From JAGWAJ01 sp965215155 (GTDB lineage Bacteria > Acidobacteriota > Vicinamibacteria > Vicinamibacterales > UBA8438), in the NCBI GenBank assembly GCA_965215155.1, contig CBDCCY010000004.1, positions 62,001 to 126,000 on the forward strand: a stretch of DNA of 64,000 nucleotides, read 5' to 3'. The notes below the pieces were generated by a model. The model saw only the letters and a list, made by a program, of their open reading frames with translations, was not told the DNA's origin and ran no database searches. The translations under genes and the position numbers were made by a program. Every line of letters starts with the position of its first letter. The first letter of the stretch is position 1. Shown piece by piece: positions 61,400 through 64,000 of the stretch.

Positions 61400-62560
61400 T
61401 CAGCCGATCGCCCCGCGGGCAGCAGCATCATCCCTCGCCCGCGGGGGCCGCAGGTAGCGCATCAGGCTCGGGATGCCCGGCCGCCACCGGTCCCCGGCGC
61501 CGGGCGGCTTCCAGACGTAGCCCACCGTCGCCAGCTTGTTCCGGCAGCGCACGATCTCCGGGACCCCGTCGACGCCCAGGGCCGCGGCCATGACCGCGTT
61601 CAGCTCGTCCTGGACCAGCGTCCCCCGGGCGGCGAACGCGTCGGCCACGGCGCCTGCGACCGGCAACAGATCGTGGCGCTCCAACTCGTCGCGCCGGTGC
61701 TCGTAGTACGTGCTCCTCTCGACGTCGAACGCCCGGCCGGCATGCGCGACCAGCCCCTCGTCGAGCACGGTCGCGGCCCGCTGCGCGGCCGCGTCCCACA
61801 GAGCGGCCCCCCAGAGTTGGAGGAAGTACGGATAGTGCTGGCTCTCGCGGAGCACGTGCCGCAGGGCGGCGTCCTCGAAGGTCACGGCGGGATCCTGCTC
61901 CGAGAACGGCCGCACCAGGGCCGCCGCGGCGGCGGTCTCGTCGAGCAGATCGACGCCGATCTGCTTGGCGCGGTTCCAGAATGTCGCGGACATCCGGTCG
62001 AGGTGCAGGGGTAGCCCGGGCGTGCCCGCCAGCACCAGCAGGAAGGGCGCGGCCGCGGCCGCGGCCTGGCCGGCGTTGAGCAGCGCCCGTCCCACCGCCA
62101 CGTCCAGCGTGTGGGCCTCGTCGACGAGGATGACCAGCGGCCGCTGGGCGCAACGCAGGGCCAGCAGGTCGGCCAGCGTCCCGGGGTTGCCGCCCAGCTC
62201 CCAGCCGAGCTTTCCGACCCCGATCGAGACCGACAGCGTGTCCGGGAGCAGCGACCGGAAGCGGTTCGGCGGCACGAGGGCCGTGGCGAGCGCATCCAGG
62301 GTCGGCAGATCGTTCGGGGTGCGCCAGACGACGTCGACCTGCCCGCGCGCCTCGATCTCGCGCTCGAGCCAGCGCAGCAACACGGTCTTGCCGTTGCCCC
62401 GCGGGCCCGACACCACGGCGTCCCGCGGCGCCCCGCGCCCCGCCTGCACGTAGGAGAGCAGCCGCAGCAGCTCGTCCTGCTCCGCGCCCCGGCCGGCCAG
62501 GAAGGGGGGGAGCACGCCGCGGCCGGGGGCGAAGGGATTGACGGGCCCGGGCGCGCGCAT
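61400..62560 (-). CDS. AAA ATPase of the archaeal/STAND-like type
   Basis: A 386-residue ATPase. Walker A is SGPRGNGKTVLL (about 49-60), Walker B is LVILVDEAHTL (about 142-152), and sensor-like LLVLAGTPGLP follows. The C-terminal half is helical and may hold a winged helix (GTLVQDELNAVMAAALG). The layout resembles ORC/CDC6-like or transposition-helper ATPases, but no partner is adjacent. The ATG at 62560 has no clear ribosome site. Substrate and role are unknown. Confidence 0.75.
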   Translation of the reverse strand: MRAPGPVNPFAPGRGVLPPFLAGRGAEQDELLRLLSYVQAGRGAPRDAVVSGPRGNGKTVLLRWLEREIEARGQVDVVWRTPNDLPTLDALATALVPPNRFRSLLPDTLSVSIGVGKLGWELGGNPGTLADLLALRCAQRPLVILVDEAHTLDVAVGRALLNAGQAAAAAAPFLLVLAGTPGLPLHLDRMSATFWNRAKQIGVDLLDETAAAAALVRPFSEQDPAVTFEDAALRHVLRESQHYPYFLQLWGAALWDAAAQRAATVLDEGLVAHAGRAFDVERSTYYEHRRDELERHDLLPVAGAVADAFAARGTLVQDELNAVMAAALGVDGVPEIVRCRNKLATVGYVWKPPGAGDRWRPGIPSLMRYLRPPRARDDAAARGAIG

Positions 62561-62617
62561 GGACCAAACGTAGCAGACGCGTGCACGCCGGCGGCGCCGA
62601 GCCCGCTCAGGGGCCGC

Positions 62618-64000
62618 TCACTCGGGCCGCCCGGGTTCGGGCTCCGACGCGGCCACCGCCTCGCGCAACCGCGCGAGATCCGGTGCGCAGCGCACGACCT
62701 GCTCCCCGGCGGGCGCGGCCCGGATCAGACCCTCCATGCACGAGACGTCCTCCGCGTACTCCGCCAGGCGGCGCCGGTACGTAGCGCGGGTCTTGGTGCA
62801 CACGAGGGTGAACGGCCGGCCGCGGCGTTCGGTTACGTGGTCGATGTCGAGCCCGCGGCGATCGATGACCTGGTGCAGATGGGCGCGCAGATCCTTGCGC
62901 AAGGGGAAGCGCGCGATCCGCGCGACCGGGTCCTTGCAGAAATCCCGCAGTCTCGTGCAGTGCTCGCACCGGCAGCCGACGTTGGCCCCGATGGTCCAGT
63001 GCCGCGGCTCCTCGGGGGGGCTCCCGCTGCGGGTCACGAGGAAATCCGCGGCGTGGCGCCACAGCAGAACGAATGCGTCGCTGCCGGCCGCGCCCTCCTC
63101 CGCGTGCAGCCTGCCCAACGACGCCGGAAGCGTCCGGTCCGGCGCGACCACCCGCGGCTGGGCGACGACGGCGCCGGCCGCGGCGGCGGCCTCGTCCGCC
63201 AGGCCCCGGCGCCAGGCGAGCGCGAAGAGGTCGTGAATGGCCTCGTCGCCGAACCGCGCCGGCCGCTTCCCGGCGCCGAGTCCGGCCCCCTGGCCCTCGG
63301 GGACGTCGTAGACGGCTTCGTCGCTCAGCGCTGCCCGTCGCTGGACGCTCGGCCCGAGGGTGTGGCGCTCCCGCACCGGCGGGAGCGCGGCGGGCACGGT
63401 CTGCAGGACCGCGCGAACGACCTCCCGCAGCGCGTCGTCCCAGCCGGAGTCCGTGGAGTCGTCGCGCGTCTCGTCGAGGCACCGGAGGAGGGCGAGCGTG
63501 TCCGTCGGCCGCCGCCGGAGATGGGCGGCGGTCAGGTCGAGCAGGAAGGACCGGGCGGCGGACGGCCCGATCATGTCGACGACGACCGCCAGAGCCTCGT
63601 TCTCGACGCCGTCGTAGCGCGCCAGGACGACTTCCCGCAGAAAGCGCGCGGCCCGTTCCTCGTCCCCGATCGCGCACAGCAGGCGCAGCATCCGGACACG
63701 GCCCTCTGCTTCCTCCGCGTGGCGGTCGGTGGGCCAGACGTCGATCAACCGGCTCACGAGCGCCCGGATCCGCTCGTCGGCCACCCCGCCGTGCCGCTCG
63801 AGCTCCTCCGCCACCCAGGCGACGGCCCCGTCGATGCCGGCGCGCGCCACGATGGCCAGCGCCTTCGACCGCGGCCACAGCACGAGGGCCGCGCGACGAT
63901 AGGTGCGCTCGATGCTCACGCCCTCGTTGCCGGACGCTTCGTGCACCCGCTGCTCGTCCGGCTCGGCATCGTCGAGCGCGCCGCGCGGCAGGAGCTCCCC
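62618..64000 (-). CDS. C-terminal part of a probable 2OG-Fe(II) oxygenase (runs off the right edge)
   Basis: The open frame continues without a stop from 62618 to the window edge, so the N-terminus lies outside. About 460 residues are visible. GNEGVSIERTYRRAALVLWPR near the visible start is the end of a prolyl-hydroxylase-like 2OG-Fe(II) domain as I know it. A long helical region and a cysteine-containing segment (GCRCEHCTRLRDFCKDP) follow, as in bacterial and fungal proteins with this extension. The iron ligands are not visible here. The ORF start at 63946 (GTG) is internal, not the true start. Confidence 0.65.
   Translation of the reverse strand, partial: GELLPRGALDDAEPDEQRVHEASGNEGVSIERTYRRAALVLWPRSKALAIVARAGIDGAVAWVAEELERHGGVADERIRALVSRLIDVWPTDRHAEEAEGRVRMLRLLCAIGDEERAARFLREVVLARYDGVENEALAVVVDMIGPSAARSFLLDLTAAHLRRRPTDTLALLRCLDETRDDSTDSGWDDALREVVRAVLQTVPAALPPVRERHTLGPSVQRRAALSDEAVYDVPEGQGAGLGAGKRPARFGDEAIHDLFALAWRRGLADEAAAAAGAVVAQPRVVAPDRTLPASLGRLHAEEGAAGSDAFVLLWRHAADFLVTRSGSPPEEPRHWTIGANVGCRCEHCTRLRDFCKDPVARIARFPLRKDLRAHLHQVIDRRGLDIDHVTERRGRPFTLVCTKTRATYRRRLAEYAEDVSCMEGLIRAAPAGEQVVRCAPDLARLREAVAASEPEPGRPE

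Overview
The window is about 70% GC chromosomal DNA with tightly packed genes. The gene families point to an acidobacterium of the Vicinamibacteria type: tandem secreted S9 prolyl oligopeptidases, several DUF4159 proteins, a MoxR/DUF58/BatA/DUF4175 block, a free-standing TolB-like propeller next to a WYL regulator, and an ATP/ADP-translocase-like membrane protein with HEAT repeats. This assignment is inferred from gene content; there is no rRNA or marker tree. I saw no tRNA, rRNA or CRISPR array.

Layout. 1-4617: a FitAB-type toxin-antitoxin pair (antitoxin frameshifted) behind a promoter/operator-like inverted repeat, then a RecB-like nuclease/RNase H/helicase gene that also carries a one-base frameshift. 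4627-10675 (minus): an M28 aminopeptidase and two paralogous prolyl oligopeptidases. 10789-11944: an intact IS630 element. 12073-13095: an exported DapA-like protein. 13189-16199: an OLD-like ATPase and its DUF3226 partner, both broken; the ATPase is cut by an intact ISL3 element with an 8-bp target duplication. 16242-22960 (minus): an esterase, a secreted kinase-like protein, a translocase-HEAT-cNMP fusion and a PhoX-like protein. 23061-37884 (minus): ten co-oriented genes in one block, DUF4159, VWA/GATase-like membrane protein, caspase-like protein, DUF4159, MoxR, DUF58, BatA-like, DUF4175, DUF4159 and PAS-SpoIIE phosphatase. This looks like one envelope-linked AAA/VWA system with three DUF4159 paralogues.

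38079-45647 (mostly plus): a lipoprotein, an outer-membrane barrel, and two paralogues of an unnamed secreted family (A and B) flanking a glutamine cyclotransferase. Paralogue A is split cleanly by a 1.86-kb insertion carrying one 533-residue ORF unlike any transposase I know. Removing the insertion restores an open reading frame that aligns with intact paralogue B. This is the best candidate here for an undescribed mobile element.

45757-53826 (minus): AddA- and AddB-like helicase-nuclease subunits with two small CxxC proteins upstream in the same direction. 54081-58473 (plus): a WYL regulator, a TolB-like propeller, a PspC protein and a FetB-like permease. 58573-59285: a decayed AAA ATPase. 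59365-60300: homoserine kinase. The right end holds a DUF6503-like lipoprotein, an AAA ATPase and the C-terminal part of a probable 2OG-Fe(II) oxygenase that runs off the window.

Three themes stand out. Several defence- or mobility-type genes are broken (FitA, OLD ATPase, DUF3226, AAA remnant, possibly the RecB-like helicase). Short hairpins beginning exactly at TAG stop codons recur at distant sites. Several large DNA-processing or envelope proteins carry low-complexity insertions.
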